A stretch of 64,000 nucleotides of DNA from Oscillospiraceae bacterium (GCA_015064385.1 SVSI01000001.1:29637-93636); one strand, 5' to 3'. Shown: positions 6,525-15,954, counted from the first letter of the stretch. The notes: generated from the letters alone by a model not told the origin. Program-made: numbers and translations.

Positions 6525-9155
6525 TTATTTAACGTAGTTTCCGACTACCGCGGTAACTGCCGCGAGTGCCTCGTCGATCTTCGAGAGATCCTTTGCGCCT
6601 GCGCTTGCGCTGTCGGGACGTCCGCCGCCACCGCCGCCGCAGATGCTTGCGATCTCTTTTACGATCTTGCCTGCGTTAGCGCCGCGCTTTACCGCGTCCG
6701 CTCCGCATACGCACACGAAGTTAAGGCGGTCTGCGTTTACAAGTGCAAGCAGAGTAACGCTTGCGGGATTCTTGTCTCTTACCTTGTCACAAAGAGCACG
6801 CGCCGAATCAACGCTTACTCCGTCAAGACGGGAGGAGATAACGCTTACCCCGTTAACGTCGATCGCCGACTTTTCGGTTTCGGAGAACTGCGCTGCCGCG
6901 ATCTTGCCCTCGAGCGATTCGATCTCGCTCTTTGCATCACGGAGCTCGCTCTGGAGCTGGGATGCGCGCTTTGCAAGATCTGCGGAATTTGCAAGCTTCA
7001 TTTCCTTTGCCGTCTCGGTAATAAGCTCGTCCTTCTTAGAAAGGAGCTCGAGAACGCCGAGACCGGTGGTTGCCTCTATTCTTCTGACGCCCGCCGCTAC
7101 CGATGATTCGGAAATTATCTTGAAAAGTCCCGCTTTTGCGGTATTGTCTATATGCGTTCCGCCGCAAAGCTCGGTAGAGAAGTCGCCCATCTTGACCATT
7201 CTGACCGTCTTTCCGTACTTTTCTCCGAAGAGCGCCATAGCGCCCGCTTTCTTTGCGCTTTCAATGTCGGTCTCGACCGTTTCGACGCAAACGCCTGCGA
7301 GGATGTGAGCGTTTACGAGTGCCTCGACCTTTGCAAGCTGCTCTGCGTTTACCGCCTCGAAGTGCGAGAAGTCAAAACGGAGACGGCTCTCGTCAACGTA
7401 AGAGCCCGCCTGCTCAACGTGAGCGCCGAGCACCTCGCGGAGTGCTGCCTGGAGAAGGTGGCACGCCGAGTGGTTTCTGCGGATAGCGTTTCTTCTGTCG
7501 GTGTCTATCTCTGCTTTTACCGTGTCGCCTACCGAAACTGCGCCGTTTTCCATCTGTGCGATATGGATATATACGCCGTCGGTCTTTTTGGTATCAAGGA
7601 TGTTTATTACGCTGTCGCCGAGAGTGATCTTGCCGCTGTCGCCGACCTGACCGCCGCCCTCGCCGTAGAATACGGTCTTATCAAGGATGATCGAGAATTC
7701 GCCTTCGTTTACGGTTTCGAGGAGGTTATCGTCCGAAATTATGCCGAGGACCTTTGCCTCGCAGGTGTTTTGTGCGTATCCGACGAACTCGGTTGCACTA
7801 AAGCCCTCAAGCAGTCCCTTGGAGGCGTCGCTCCAGCCGCTGATGTTAGCTCTTGCCTCGCGGGCGCGGGTCTTCTGCTCCTTCATAAGAGCGGTGAAGG
7901 TCTCCTCGTCGAGAGAAAGTCCCGCTTCTGCGGCGATCTCTCTTGTGAGGTCGATGGGGAATCCGAAGGTATCGTAAAGGCGGAAGACTTCGTCTCCGGG
8001 GAGCTTTTCCGCACCCTCGCCCTTTGCCTTTTCGATAAGTCCGCCAAGGATGGCAAGACCGGAGTCGATAGTTGCGGCAAAACGGCTCTCCTCAATGGAG
8101 ATGATCTTGCTTATATACTCGAGCTTTTCGGTAAGCTCGGGATATTCGGAATAGTTTTCGCGTGCAACGACCGCTGCGATGTCGGCAAGGAAAGCGCCCT
8201 TTATGCCGAGCATTCTTCCGTGACGTGCCGCACGGCGAAGCAGACGGCGGAGAACGTATCCGCGTCCCTCGTTAGAGGGAACAACGCCGTCGCATACCAT
8301 AAAGGTGGAGCCCCTTACGTGGTCGGTAATAACGCGGAGCGAGATATCGGTCTTGGGATCGTCTCCGTATTTTACGCCCGCCTTTTCAACGATGGCGCCC
8401 ATAATGTTCTGAACGGTATCTACCTCAAAGAGGTTGTTTACACCCTGCATAATGCAAGCAAGACGCTCAAGTCCCATACCGGTATCGATGTTCGGCTTTG
8501 CAAGACGGGTGTAGTTGTTATGGCCGTCGTTGTCGAACTGTGTGAAAACGAGGTTCCAGAATTCCATATATCTGTCGCAGTCGCAGCCGGGCTTGCAGTC
8601 GGGCTTTCCGCAACCGAACTCTGCGCCTCTGTCGAAGTGAAGCTCAGAGCAAGGTCCGCAAGGTCCGCTTCCGTGCTCCCAGAAGTTGTCCTCTTTGCCG
8701 AGACGAACGACTCTCTCCTCGGGGATGCCGACCTCTTTAGTCCAGATGTCGTACGCTTCATCGTCCTCAAGATAAACGGTTACCCAGATGCGCTCCTCGG
8801 GAAGCTCGATGACCTTGGTGCAGAACTCCCACGCCCACGGAATAACCTCTTTTTTGAAGTAATCGCCAAAGGAGAAGTTTCCGAGCATCTCGAAATAAGT
8901 GCCGTGACGCGCGGTGATACCAACTCTGTCAATATCGGGTGTACGGATACACTTCTGACAGGTGGTCATTCTGTGGCGCGGCGGCTCCGCCTCGCCCGTG
9001 AAATATTTTTTAAGGGGAGTCATTCCCGCGTTTATAAGCAGAATGGATTTGTCGTTTATCGGCACGAGAGGGAAGCTCTTGTGACGAAGATGACCTTTTG
9101 ATTCAAAAAACGAGAGATATTTCTCGCGAATGTCGTTTACAGACGTCCATTTCAT
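6525..9155 (-). CDS. alaS: Alanine--tRNA ligase
   Basis: AlaRS charges tRNA-Ala and clears mischarged Ser or Gly. The 876-aa product has the class II catalytic core (RHKSFPLVP, then TARHGTYFEMLGNFSFGDYF). The editing domain has both zinc-site motifs, HSACHLL and CGGTH. The C-Ala domain ends in a glycine run, CGGGGGGRPDSASAG. The ORF track adds 25 codons; the ATG at 9155 (MKWTSVNDIREKYL) has GAAGGA upstream and matches the family start. An excellent promoter lies 47 bp upstream. The gene ends at structured element A. Confidence 0.98.
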   Translation of the reverse strand: MKWTSVNDIREKYLSFFESKGHLRHKSFPLVPINDKSILLINAGMTPLKKYFTGEAEPPRHRMTTCQKCIRTPDIDRVGITARHGTYFEMLGNFSFGDYFKKEVIPWAWEFCTKVIELPEERIWVTVYLEDDEAYDIWTKEVGIPEERVVRLGKEDNFWEHGSGPCGPCSELHFDRGAEFGCGKPDCKPGCDCDRYMEFWNLVFTQFDNDGHNNYTRLAKPNIDTGMGLERLACIMQGVNNLFEVDTVQNIMGAIVEKAGVKYGDDPKTDISLRVITDHVRGSTFMVCDGVVPSNEGRGYVLRRLLRRAARHGRMLGIKGAFLADIAAVVARENYSEYPELTEKLEYISKIISIEESRFAATIDSGLAILGGLIEKAKGEGAEKLPGDEVFRLYDTFGFPIDLTREIAAEAGLSLDEETFTALMKEQKTRAREARANISGWSDASKGLLEGFSATEFVGYAQNTCEAKVLGIISDDNLLETVNEGEFSIILDKTVFYGEGGGQVGDSGKITLGDSVINILDTKKTDGVYIHIAQMENGAVSVGDTVKAEIDTDRRNAIRRNHSACHLLQAALREVLGAHVEQAGSYVDESRLRFDFSHFEAVNAEQLAKVEALVNAHILAGVCVETVETDIESAKKAGAMALFGEKYGKTVRMVKMGDFSTELCGGTHIDNTAKAGLFKIISESSVAAGVRRIEATTGLGVLELLSKKDELITETAKEMKLANSADLAKRASQLQSELRDAKSEIESLEGKIAAAQFSETEKSAIDVNGVSVISSRLDGVSVDSARALCDKVRDKNPASVTLLALVNADRLNFVCVCGADAVKRGANAGKIVKEIASICGGGGGGRPDSASAGAKDLSKIDEALAAVTAVVGNYVK

Positions 9156-9201
9156 AGTGTTTTTTCCTTCCGTTATGAAAATAAATAAACGTAACCTATA
9201 T

Positions 9202-9230
9202 ATTATAGCGTGATTTTTTGTGCTTGTCAA
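9202..9230 (-). promoter_or_regulatory. Promoter for alaS
   Basis: Consensus TTGACA (9225-9230) and TATAAT (9202-9207) with a 17-bp spacer on the minus strand, leaving only about 40 nt of leader. That excludes a T-box riboswitch, which is the common control of clostridial synthetase genes. Confidence 0.85.
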
Positions 9231-9237
9231 GAGCTGT

Positions 9238-10140
9238 TTAGAGCACGTTGATGATAACGAGCGCTATAAACGCCAGAGATATTCCGATCAGCGAGCGGAC
9301 GGTGATCTTTTCCTTGAAGCAGACCGCCGCAAGCGTCATGGACAGAATCAGCGTTGCGCCCTGATTTAGCGGATACAGCAGAGCTGCGTCAAGCCTTGCC
9401 GCCGCAAGCGTTTTGAAATATGAGACCACGAAAAGCAGGACTGCCATAACTGCTACGTGCATTATCACTTTTTTTGCAGACGGTGTTGAAAACACCGATT
9501 TTTCTCCGTCCTTTTTGCGGGACTTGAATACGAGATATATCACAAAGAGCGTTATTGCCGAAAATACGTACGAATAGAAGTTGAACGCCGCCGCGCTTTC
9601 TCCCTCGACCTTTTTCACGAAGATCTTTTGGGCGAAATCGGCAAGTCCGTTTGATGCCCCGCAGATGATCAGAAGCATAAGCGAGCCGAAGCTCATCTTA
9701 CCCTTGATTGATATGTTGTAGGAGCAGATAACGTACGCCGCAAGCGCGAGTATAAGAAAGCCGATAATCTGCGTGAGCTTGACCGTTTCTCCTAAAAATG
9801 CGACGCTGAGAGCGATGGTAAGGCCAACGCCGAGCGTGAGAAAAATGTCGGTCGTTACGAACGCGCCCCGCTGGATTGAAATTATCCAGCTTACGATAAA
9901 AGCGGACGTTGCAACACCCGAGAGCAGCGCGCAAAGAAGGGTGGTTAAGCTCGTTTCGGAAAAGAAATTCCCCTCCTGCACCAGTGACAGCACGAGACCT
10001 ACCGCCGCGCATATCACCATTCTTATAAAGTTTGAAAGGGCGGCGTCGCTGTAACCCGATATGTATGAGCTGACCTTTTTCCCGCTGTATCCCTTCGTTA
10101 TATTTGCCAAAAGCGCAATAGACAAAAACAAATAGCCCAC
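9238..10140 (-). CDS. EamA/DMT family membrane transporter
   Basis: A 300-aa protein with ten hydrophobic segments in two halves of five, as in the drug/metabolite transporter superfamily. The second half ends with the usual EamA pattern (LDAALLYPLNQGATLILSMTLAAVCFKEKITVRSLIGI). It follows thiI by 15 bp on the same strand and is probably cotranscribed with it. Substrate is unknown; coupling with thiI does not prove a link to thiamine. Confidence 0.85.
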   Translation of the reverse strand: MGYLFLSIALLANITKGYSGKKVSSYISGYSDAALSNFIRMVICAAVGLVLSLVQEGNFFSETSLTTLLCALLSGVATSAFIVSWIISIQRGAFVTTDIFLTLGVGLTIALSVAFLGETVKLTQIIGFLILALAAYVICSYNISIKGKMSFGSLMLLIICGASNGLADFAQKIFVKKVEGESAAAFNFYSYVFSAITLFVIYLVFKSRKKDGEKSVFSTPSAKKVIMHVAVMAVLLFVVSYFKTLAAARLDAALLYPLNQGATLILSMTLAAVCFKEKITVRSLIGISLAFIALVIINVL

Positions 10141-10155
10141 TTAGTCAACTCCCCG

Positions 10156-11340
10156 TTAGTTATCTATGGCTCTGCGGATCTCGCGTACGCGCATTGCCTC
10201 GTATGCTTTGTTTTCAAGTGCTTCAAAATCGACCTTTGCCTCCTGAATAAGCACCTTTTCAAGCTCGGGACGGGTTTTGGGGTGTTTAGGAGTAAACACG
10301 GTACAGCAGTCCTCGTAGGGCTGGATAGAGGTTTCAAAAGTTCCTATTTTACGGGCAATAGTGATTATCTCCTCTTTGTCCATTCCGATAAGCGGACGAA
10401 GAACGGGCATATCTACCGCGCTGTCGGTAACGACGAGCGCGGGCATAGTCTGGCTTGCTACCTGACCGAGCGATTCACCCGTAACGAGCGCCATAGAACC
10501 GCTCTCGCGAGCCGCTCTTGCAGCAAGGCGCATCATACAGCGGCGCAGAAGGAGAGTGAAATACTCCTGATCTATCTTTTTGACCATTTCTTCCTGGATC
10601 TCGGTGAGAGATATGACCTTCATTCTCATTCTTCCCGTGTACTCGCAAACGAGGGATGCAAGCTCCGCCACCTTTTCCTCTGCACGCTCGGAGGTGTAAG
10701 GGAAGGACTCAAAATGAACGGCGTCTATAAGAGCGCCTCTGCGAGCCATCATATATCCGGCAACGGGGGAGTCTATACCGCCGGAAAGAAGGAGAGTTGC
10801 CTTGCCGCAGCTTCCGTAAGGAATACCGCCTGCGCCCTTCTCGCTTCCCGCGTGAATGTACGCACAGTCCTCACGGATCTCGACTATTGCGGTGATCTCG
10901 GGGTTTTTAAGATCTACGTCAACCTCGGGGACGAGGTCTCCGACGGCAGATCCGACCTCGCGCGCGATCTCAGGCGAGGTGAGAGGAAAGCGCTTGTCTC
11001 CTCGTTTGCCCTCGACCTTGAAGGACTTGTGTCCACGGATCTTTTCGGGAAGATATTCTACCGCGGTCTTAATTATCGCGTCCATATTCTTTTCACACTC
11101 TGCGGCGCGTGCAACGGTAGCGATACCGAATACCTTTTTGGCGAACTCGACTGCAAAGTCGATGTCGCATTCCTCGTTTTTGGGCGAGAGATAGAGTATC
11201 GACTGCGAATGGAAGATGTCGAATTCTCCCGCAGGTGCGATGCGGCGCTTCATTTCGGCGCTGAGTGCTTTTTCAAATTGCGGCTTATTCAGTCCCTTGA
11301 GGACGATCTCGCCGTATTTACAAAGTATGGTTTCTTTCAT
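10156..11340 (-). CDS. thiI: tRNA 4-thiouridine synthase / thiazole sulfur transferase
   Basis: ThiI adenylates U8 of tRNA for 4-thiouridine formation and in many bacteria also delivers sulfur for thiamine thiazole. The 394-aa protein has an N-terminal ferredoxin-like and THUMP region (residues 1-165) and a PP-loop ATPase domain with the signature LLSGGIDSPVAGYMMARRG near residue 185. There is no C-terminal rhodanese domain, as is usual in Firmicutes. The Cys pair in YEDCCTVFTPKHPKTRP near residue 341 is typical. The expected cysteine desulfurase neighbour is absent here. Start has AAAGGA upstream. Confidence 0.96.
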   Translation of the reverse strand: MKETILCKYGEIVLKGLNKPQFEKALSAEMKRRIAPAGEFDIFHSQSILYLSPKNEECDIDFAVEFAKKVFGIATVARAAECEKNMDAIIKTAVEYLPEKIRGHKSFKVEGKRGDKRFPLTSPEIAREVGSAVGDLVPEVDVDLKNPEITAIVEIREDCAYIHAGSEKGAGGIPYGSCGKATLLLSGGIDSPVAGYMMARRGALIDAVHFESFPYTSERAEEKVAELASLVCEYTGRMRMKVISLTEIQEEMVKKIDQEYFTLLLRRCMMRLAARAARESGSMALVTGESLGQVASQTMPALVVTDSAVDMPVLRPLIGMDKEEIITIARKIGTFETSIQPYEDCCTVFTPKHPKTRPELEKVLIQEAKVDFEALENKAYEAMRVREIRRAIDN

Positions 11341-11355
11341 TTTATTTTTTCCTTT

Positions 11356-11408
11356 AAGTAAAGTTTTTGGGAAGGTATGGAAACCCTTTTTTCAAAAAGG
11401 GTTTCCAT
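11356..11408 (+). repeat. Short intergenic repeat B, copy 1
   Basis: The unit begins AGTAAAGTTTTTGGGAAGG and continues to a hairpin, GGAAACCC/GGGTTTCC. Related units lie at 47503-47555 (reverse), 62017-62070 and 63137-63236. It lies in the divergent space between thiI and nadE. Confidence 0.65.
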
Positions 11409-11546
11409 AAGTGATATAATATCACAAAAAAATCAAAAAGTCACTACAATAATTAAAAGTTTTATAAATTTTTTATATTTCTGTTGACATTTTGAAGGTA
11501 AAATATTAAACTTAAAGCAGAAAGACGCTTTGAAAGGACTTTTGAA

Positions 11547-12287
11547 ATGGAATTTAACGCAAAAAAGGTGCTTGACGATATAACTCTCTGGATAAGAGAG
11601 TGGTTTGACCAAAACGGAAAGGGATGCAGCGCAGTACTCGGAATTTCGGGCGGAAAGGACTCGTCGGTTGCGGCGGCTCTTTGCGTACGCGCGCTCGGAA
11701 AAGACAGAGTTATCGGCGTTCTTATGCCCAACGGCGAGCAGAGCGATATTGACGTCGCCCGCGATCTCGTTTCCTTTCTCGGGATCGAGAGCTACGAAAT
11801 CGATATAAAAGAGGGCTACGACGCTCTTATGAAAACCATCGTCGGCGAGATCGGCGAGATCTCAAATCAGACGAGAATAAATCTTGCACCGAGAGTGCGT
11901 ATGTCGGTGCTCTACGCCGTTTCGCAGTCGAGAAACGGAAGAGTTGTGAACACCTGCAATCTGTCAGAGGACTACGTCGGATATTCGACGAGATACGGCG
12001 ATGCGGCGGGAGATTTCAGTCCGCTTGCAAACCTTACGGTTGCCGAGGTGGTCGCACTCGGAGTCGAGGCGGGACTGCCCGACTATATCGTTAAAAAGGT
12101 GCCGTCCGACGGACTTTGCGGCAAGACCGACGAGGATAATCTCGGATTTACCTACGCTATGCTCGATAAATATATCCGCACGGGAATCTGCGACGATCCT
12201 GCCAAAAAGGAGCGCATCGACTATCTGCACAGGATCAACGAGTTTAAGTTAAAGCCGATGCCGTCTTTTCCTTATAAACCCGAATAA
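11547..12287 (+). CDS. nadE: NH3-dependent NAD+ synthetase
   Basis: NadE amidates nicotinic acid adenine dinucleotide to NAD+ at the end of the pathway. The 246-aa length shows the ammonia-dependent form without a glutaminase domain. The PP-loop is GISGGKDSSVAAAL (residues 31-44); later blocks NTCNLSEDYVGYSTRYGDAAGDFSPLANL and PSDGLCGKTDEDNLG are family hallmarks. Start has GAAAGGACTTTTGAA upstream. It is monocistronic, bounded by a strong bidirectional terminator. Confidence 0.97.
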   Translation: MEFNAKKVLDDITLWIREWFDQNGKGCSAVLGISGGKDSSVAAALCVRALGKDRVIGVLMPNGEQSDIDVARDLVSFLGIESYEIDIKEGYDALMKTIVGEIGEISNQTRINLAPRVRMSVLYAVSQSRNGRVVNTCNLSEDYVGYSTRYGDAAGDFSPLANLTVAEVVALGVEAGLPDYIVKKVPSDGLCGKTDEDNLGFTYAMLDKYIRTGICDDPAKKERIDYLHRINEFKLKPMPSFPYKPE

Positions 12288-12295
12288 AAATAGTA

Positions 12296-12322
12296 AAAAC
12301 GCCCGCGTTTGCGGGCGTTTTT
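12296..12322. terminator. Bidirectional terminator, nadE and aldose epimerase gene
   Basis: Stem AACGCCCGC/GCGGGCGTT with loop GTTT and T-runs on both strands, between convergent genes. Confidence 0.9.
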
Positions 12323-12323
12323 G

Positions 12324-13247
12324 TTAGCTTTTGATCGAAAATCTCGTTGAGAGAGACACCGTCTCGCTCGGCTTTACGATAACAAGTCCGTTTTCCTCGG
12401 CGCTCTTTTCAAGGTGGAAGCAGTCGATAGCGCAGGTCTGCGGCTCGATAACAACGAAATCTGCCCCGTCTCTGCGCCAGAGCATACGGTACCTATATGT
12501 GCCGTCGCCCTCGTAAATCAGCGACGTTTTTGACTTTGCGTCGTATATTTCGGCGCTCGGAGCGCTGATCTCGTAGAGTGCGGAAACGCTTTGCGCGCTT
12601 ATTTTATAAGAGCCGTCGCACAGAGCTCTGTCACGCTCTCGTCCGTACTCGTACTCGAGAGTCGGAAGATAATTTTCGTCGCGGAGCTGTTCGCGCACGA
12701 CGGGGAGCTTCAGCGTGCAGTTATAGGCACTGCTACCGATCGAAAACGGAACGTTCAGCGTGGTGTGGAATGCGAGCATAAAAGGCATATTTTCGCGTGA
12801 GAGATTTGTTACCCTTACCGTTTCACGGAGTCCGTTTTCGTTTAACTCGTACGTTCTCTCTATTTCAAAATCGTGCGGAAAGCCGAGATATTCACCCGAT
12901 TTTGCCTCAAAAACGAAGGAAACACGGTCGTTTTTGAGATCTTTTACCTCGAAGGGAGTTTTGTAAAGCGCGCCGTGTATGTGGCAGGAGGTGGACGGCT
13001 CGTTTATCGGGAAGGAGTATTTTCTTCCTTCGAACGTAAATTCTCCGCCACGGATACGGTTGCACGGAAAGAGTATCGGATTTCCGAAAAGATATATTTC
13101 GCCAAAAAGCTCGTCTTCGTCTTTTGGGGTGCGAAGAAGCTCGCTTTGTGTGGGTGCGTGGTAAAGGCGGTAGCAGTTTCCGCCGAGATCGCTTCGAAAG
13201 TACGCCTCGTAGCCGTGAGACGATATTTTAATATCGGTTTTGATCAT
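12324..13247 (-). CDS. Aldose 1-epimerase family protein (galactose mutarotase fold)
   Basis: A 307-aa protein of the beta-supersandwich mutarotase superfamily. It has the signature NRIRGGEFTFEGRKYSFPIN (residues 62-81), then HIHGALY with one conserved His and AFHTTLNVPF with a second. These match the substrate-binding and acid/base His residues of the family. It lies 12 bp downstream of an AraC gene on the same strand, so the two form an operon. It may interconvert sugar anomers, or be a noncanonical family member; the exact sugar is unknown. Confidence 0.83.
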   Translation of the reverse strand: MIKTDIKISSHGYEAYFRSDLGGNCYRLYHAPTQSELLRTPKDEDELFGEIYLFGNPILFPCNRIRGGEFTFEGRKYSFPINEPSTSCHIHGALYKTPFEVKDLKNDRVSFVFEAKSGEYLGFPHDFEIERTYELNENGLRETVRVTNLSRENMPFMLAFHTTLNVPFSIGSSAYNCTLKLPVVREQLRDENYLPTLEYEYGRERDRALCDGSYKISAQSVSALYEISAPSAEIYDAKSKTSLIYEGDGTYRYRMLWRRDGADFVVIEPQTCAIDCFHLEKSAEENGLVIVKPSETVSLSTRFSIKS

Positions 13248-13259
13248 TTTGCTTTCTCC

Positions 13260-14069
13260 TTACATTTCTGCCGCGGTGCTTCGGTATCTGCGCGGCGAGT
13301 GACCGGTTATTTTTTTGAAAACCCTGCGAAAATAAGCCGACGACTCAAATCCGACGGTCTCGGATATCTCCTCAACCGACAGCCCCTCGCCGTTCATAAG
13401 TAAAATTATCGCCTGTGACACCCTGTAATTGTTCACGTAGTCGATGGGGGTTACTCCGAGCGCCCTTTTGAAATACGGAAAGAAACGCGAAACGCTCATT
13501 TGGGACGCCTGCGCGAGGGCTTCTACCGAGATCTTTTCTCTGTAATTTTTCTCAATATATTCCATCGCCCTTTCAAGACGGGAGTCTGTCGGCAGCGCCT
13601 CTTTTTTTGAGAGCTGTGGGAGCATCTGCGAGAGAAGTGCGTAAAAATCTCCGAGAAAAGTCAGCTTTTCTATGTCGTTTGCCCGCGAAAACGCGAGCAT
13701 TTTCAGAAAAATATCTTTCGTTTTTTTAATATCGTTAAGCTTTACACTGCAAAAACGGTATCTGTTTTTCTGCGGAAAAATATCCGAGCACTCGAACACG
13801 AAATGCATACTGACGTAGTGCGAGGCGCCATCGTCTTCCCAGCGAGCCACGTATCGCGAGCCCATCGGAACGAAGATGATATCCCCGGAGCTTACCGTAA
13901 CGCTTTCGCCGTTTTCCGAATCGGTGAAAACTCCCTTCCCCTCAAGGACAAAACCCATGCAGTAGTGCGGACGCGGGCAAAGAGATGCGTCAAAGACGTA
14001 GCCCTTGCCGTGAATATAATTTTCGCATTTGAAGAAAACAAGACCGGACGCATCCGTGAAAGAACTCAT
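13260..14069 (-). CDS. AraC family transcriptional regulator with cupin domain
   Basis: A 269-aa protein with an N-terminal cupin sensor (residues 20-110) and a C-terminal two-HTH domain: VEALAQASQMSVSRFFPYFKRALGVTPIDYVNNYR followed by VEEISETVGFESSAYFRRVFKKITGHSPRRYR. Transcribed with the epimerase gene and divergent from the quinone oxidoreductase gene at 14192. It probably senses a sugar. A promoter lies at 14118-14145. Confidence 0.92.
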   Translation of the reverse strand: MSSFTDASGLVFFKCENYIHGKGYVFDASLCPRPHYCMGFVLEGKGVFTDSENGESVTVSSGDIIFVPMGSRYVARWEDDGASHYVSMHFVFECSDIFPQKNRYRFCSVKLNDIKKTKDIFLKMLAFSRANDIEKLTFLGDFYALLSQMLPQLSKKEALPTDSRLERAMEYIEKNYREKISVEALAQASQMSVSRFFPYFKRALGVTPIDYVNNYRVSQAIILLMNGEGLSVEEISETVGFESSAYFRRVFKKITGHSPRRYRSTAAEM

Positions 14070-14117
14070 TTTTATTCTCCTGATCTTAAAAATGATAGAA
14101 TAGTTTCGTTTTTTGAT

Positions 14118-14145
14118 ATTATAGCATATATCTTGAAAATGTCAA
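14118..14145 (-). promoter_or_regulatory. Promoter for the AraC-epimerase operon
   Basis: TTGACA (14140-14145) and TATAAT (14118-14123) on the minus strand, 16-bp spacer. Confidence 0.7.
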
Positions 14146-14191
14146 TGGTGCTAAAATTATAGTGTGAAAAAATATAAAGAAGGAGCTTATT

Positions 14192-15181
14192 ATGAAAGCA
14201 ATACTTATAAACGAAGACAAAAGTCTCGCGTTCAGAGAGGTCGAGTGTCCTGAACTTCGCGACGGCGAAATAAAAATAAAGGTCTCTTGCGCGGCGGTCA
14301 ACCGTGCGGATCTTCTTCAAAGAGAGGGCAGCTATCCTCCGCCTCCCGGATGCCCCGAATGGCCCGGACTTGAGGTTTCGGGAGAGGTCTGCGAGCTTTC
14401 CGAAAAAGCCGCAAGAGACGGAAAATGGAAGATAGGAGATAAGGTGTGCGCGTTGCTCGGAGGCGGCGGATATGCAGAGTACGTCTGTGTGCCGCAGGAG
14501 ATGGTAATGCCCATCCCCGCAGGGATTTCGATGATCGAGGCGGCGGCCCTTCCCGAAGCGTTCGCAACTGCTTATCTCAATCTCTTTATCGAAGGCGGAG
14601 CAAAAGCGGGTGACAATTTGCTTATGCACGCGGGTGCAAGCGGACTTGCGAGTGTGATAATCCCGATGGCGAAAGCGTTCGGACTGAGAGTTATAACGAC
14701 GGTCAGAAGCTCCGAGCTTGCCGAAAAGATCACCCATCTCGGCGCCGATATTATAGTTGATACTTCAAAGGAAGATATATCCGAGGTGTTAAAGCGCGAA
14801 GCAGAGGCGGGCAGAGCAATAAATATTGCCATAGACTGTCTCGGAGGGCAGGAGGTTGGCAAGTGCTTTCCCTACGTTGCATACGGTTGCCGTTGGATAA
14901 TGATAGCGACGCTTGCGGGTGATATATCAAGCGTTAATATGCGTACTATGTACGTTAAAAACATTCGTCTTATCGGAAGCACGCTTCGCAGTAAAACTCC
15001 CGAGGTCAAGGGGGAAATACTCTCATCGCTCGTGAGCGACGTCTGGGAAAAGGTAACTTCCGGAGAGATCCGCCCGACGATCTACGCCACACTGCCGCTT
15101 AGTGAGGCAGAAAGGGCGCACGATATGCTGTATTCGGGAAATAGCACCGGTAAGGTGGTTCTTACAGTAGAGGAGGCATAA
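14192..15181 (+). CDS. NAD(P)H:quinone oxidoreductase-like zinc-free medium-chain dehydrogenase
   Basis: A 329-aa member of the medium-chain dehydrogenase/reductase superfamily, closest in pattern to the PIG3/QOR branch. The stretch VNRADLLQREGSYPPPPG near residues 32-49 is diagnostic. The Rossmann part has LLMHAGASGLASVIIP near residue 144. No zinc-binding Cys cluster is present. These enzymes usually reduce quinones or enones with NADPH. The next gene starts 3 bp after the stop, so the two are translationally linked. Start has AAGGAG at good spacing. Confidence 0.9.
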   Translation: MKAILINEDKSLAFREVECPELRDGEIKIKVSCAAVNRADLLQREGSYPPPPGCPEWPGLEVSGEVCELSEKAARDGKWKIGDKVCALLGGGGYAEYVCVPQEMVMPIPAGISMIEAAALPEAFATAYLNLFIEGGAKAGDNLLMHAGASGLASVIIPMAKAFGLRVITTVRSSELAEKITHLGADIIVDTSKEDISEVLKREAEAGRAINIAIDCLGGQEVGKCFPYVAYGCRWIMIATLAGDISSVNMRTMYVKNIRLIGSTLRSKTPEVKGEILSSLVSDVWEKVTSGEIRPTIYATLPLSEAERAHDMLYSGNSTGKVVLTVEEA

Positions 15182-15184
15182 CGA

Positions 15185-15952
15185 ATGAAACCCACTTTTT
15201 TGAACCGCAGTGAGCCGCTTATGACGGCAATGATACTTGAAAAAGACAAGGAAAAGATCCTTTATTATATGGATCGCGCAATAAAAAACGGCGCGGACGC
15301 GCTCGGACTGCAGTTTTGCTATCTTGACAAGGCTTGCCATAACGAAAAGGATATTACAGATATTCTTTCGGCATCAAACGGACTTCCGACCTACGTTACC
15401 TACTACCGCAGTCACGAAAATCAGGGTAAGAGTGAGGACGAAATCGGGGAGGGGCTCGTAAAGCTTACAAGGTGCGGAGCAACGCTTTGCGACGTTGTGG
15501 GAGATCTTTATCAGTGTGGTGCTCCCGATCAGATGGCAAACGATGAGAGCGCGATCAAAAAGCAGATGGAGCTTATTGACAAGATCCACGAAAACGGAGC
15601 AGAGGTGCTTATGTCCGCGCACGTTTTGAAATTCACGAGTGCGGAAAGAGTTCTTGAAATAGCGCTCGAGCAGAAGCGTCGCGGTGCAGACGTCTGTAAG
15701 ATAGTTACGGGTGCAAACGATCACACCGACGAGGTCGAAAATCTCCGAATTGTAACCCTGCTCAAAAAGGAGCTTGGAATTCCTTTTCTCTATCTTTCGG
15801 GCGGAGAGTGTAGACTGCTTCGCAGAATAGGGCCTATGCTCGGATCGTGTATGTGGCTCTGTGTTGACGAGCGTAACGAAAACTCGGCACCGCCGCAGCC
15901 TGATCTTTCGCAGATAAAGGCGATCAAAAAGAGCTTTAATTATTTCAGATAA
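15185..15952 (+). CDS. Type I 3-dehydroquinase-like (AroD superfamily) protein
   Basis: A 255-aa TIM-barrel protein. Several features fit type I dehydroquinate dehydratases: TYYRSHENQG matches the substrate Arg strand, His146 in MSAHVLKF and Lys172 in ADVCKIVTG keep the 26-residue spacing of the Schiff-base His/Lys pair, and GGECRLLRRIGPMLGS fits the phosphate/Arg loop. The first strand reads LGLQFCYLDK rather than the usual ELRxD, so the acidic substrate residue is missing. It may be a true AroD or a related lyase on another keto acid. It is coupled to the oxidoreductase just upstream. Confidence 0.6.
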   Translation: MKPTFLNRSEPLMTAMILEKDKEKILYYMDRAIKNGADALGLQFCYLDKACHNEKDITDILSASNGLPTYVTYYRSHENQGKSEDEIGEGLVKLTRCGATLCDVVGDLYQCGAPDQMANDESAIKKQMELIDKIHENGAEVLMSAHVLKFTSAERVLEIALEQKRRGADVCKIVTGANDHTDEVENLRIVTLLKKELGIPFLYLSGGECRLLRRIGPMLGSCMWLCVDERNENSAPPQPDLSQIKAIKKSFNYFR

Positions 15953-15954
15953 TA

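Noticed and set aside
7152-9101. 649-aa plus-strand ORF opposite alaS
   Set aside because: It is a shadow frame: alaS on the other strand has all family motifs, and this frame has no ribosome site, domain or sensible composition.
9156-9237. T-box riboswitch before alaS
   Set aside because: The promoter lies only about 47 bp before the start codon, leaving no room for a T-box leader.
14072-14737. 221-aa minus-strand ORF opposite the quinone oxidoreductase
   Set aside because: Antisense shadow without start signal or domain; the plus-strand gene has clear PIG3/QOR motifs.
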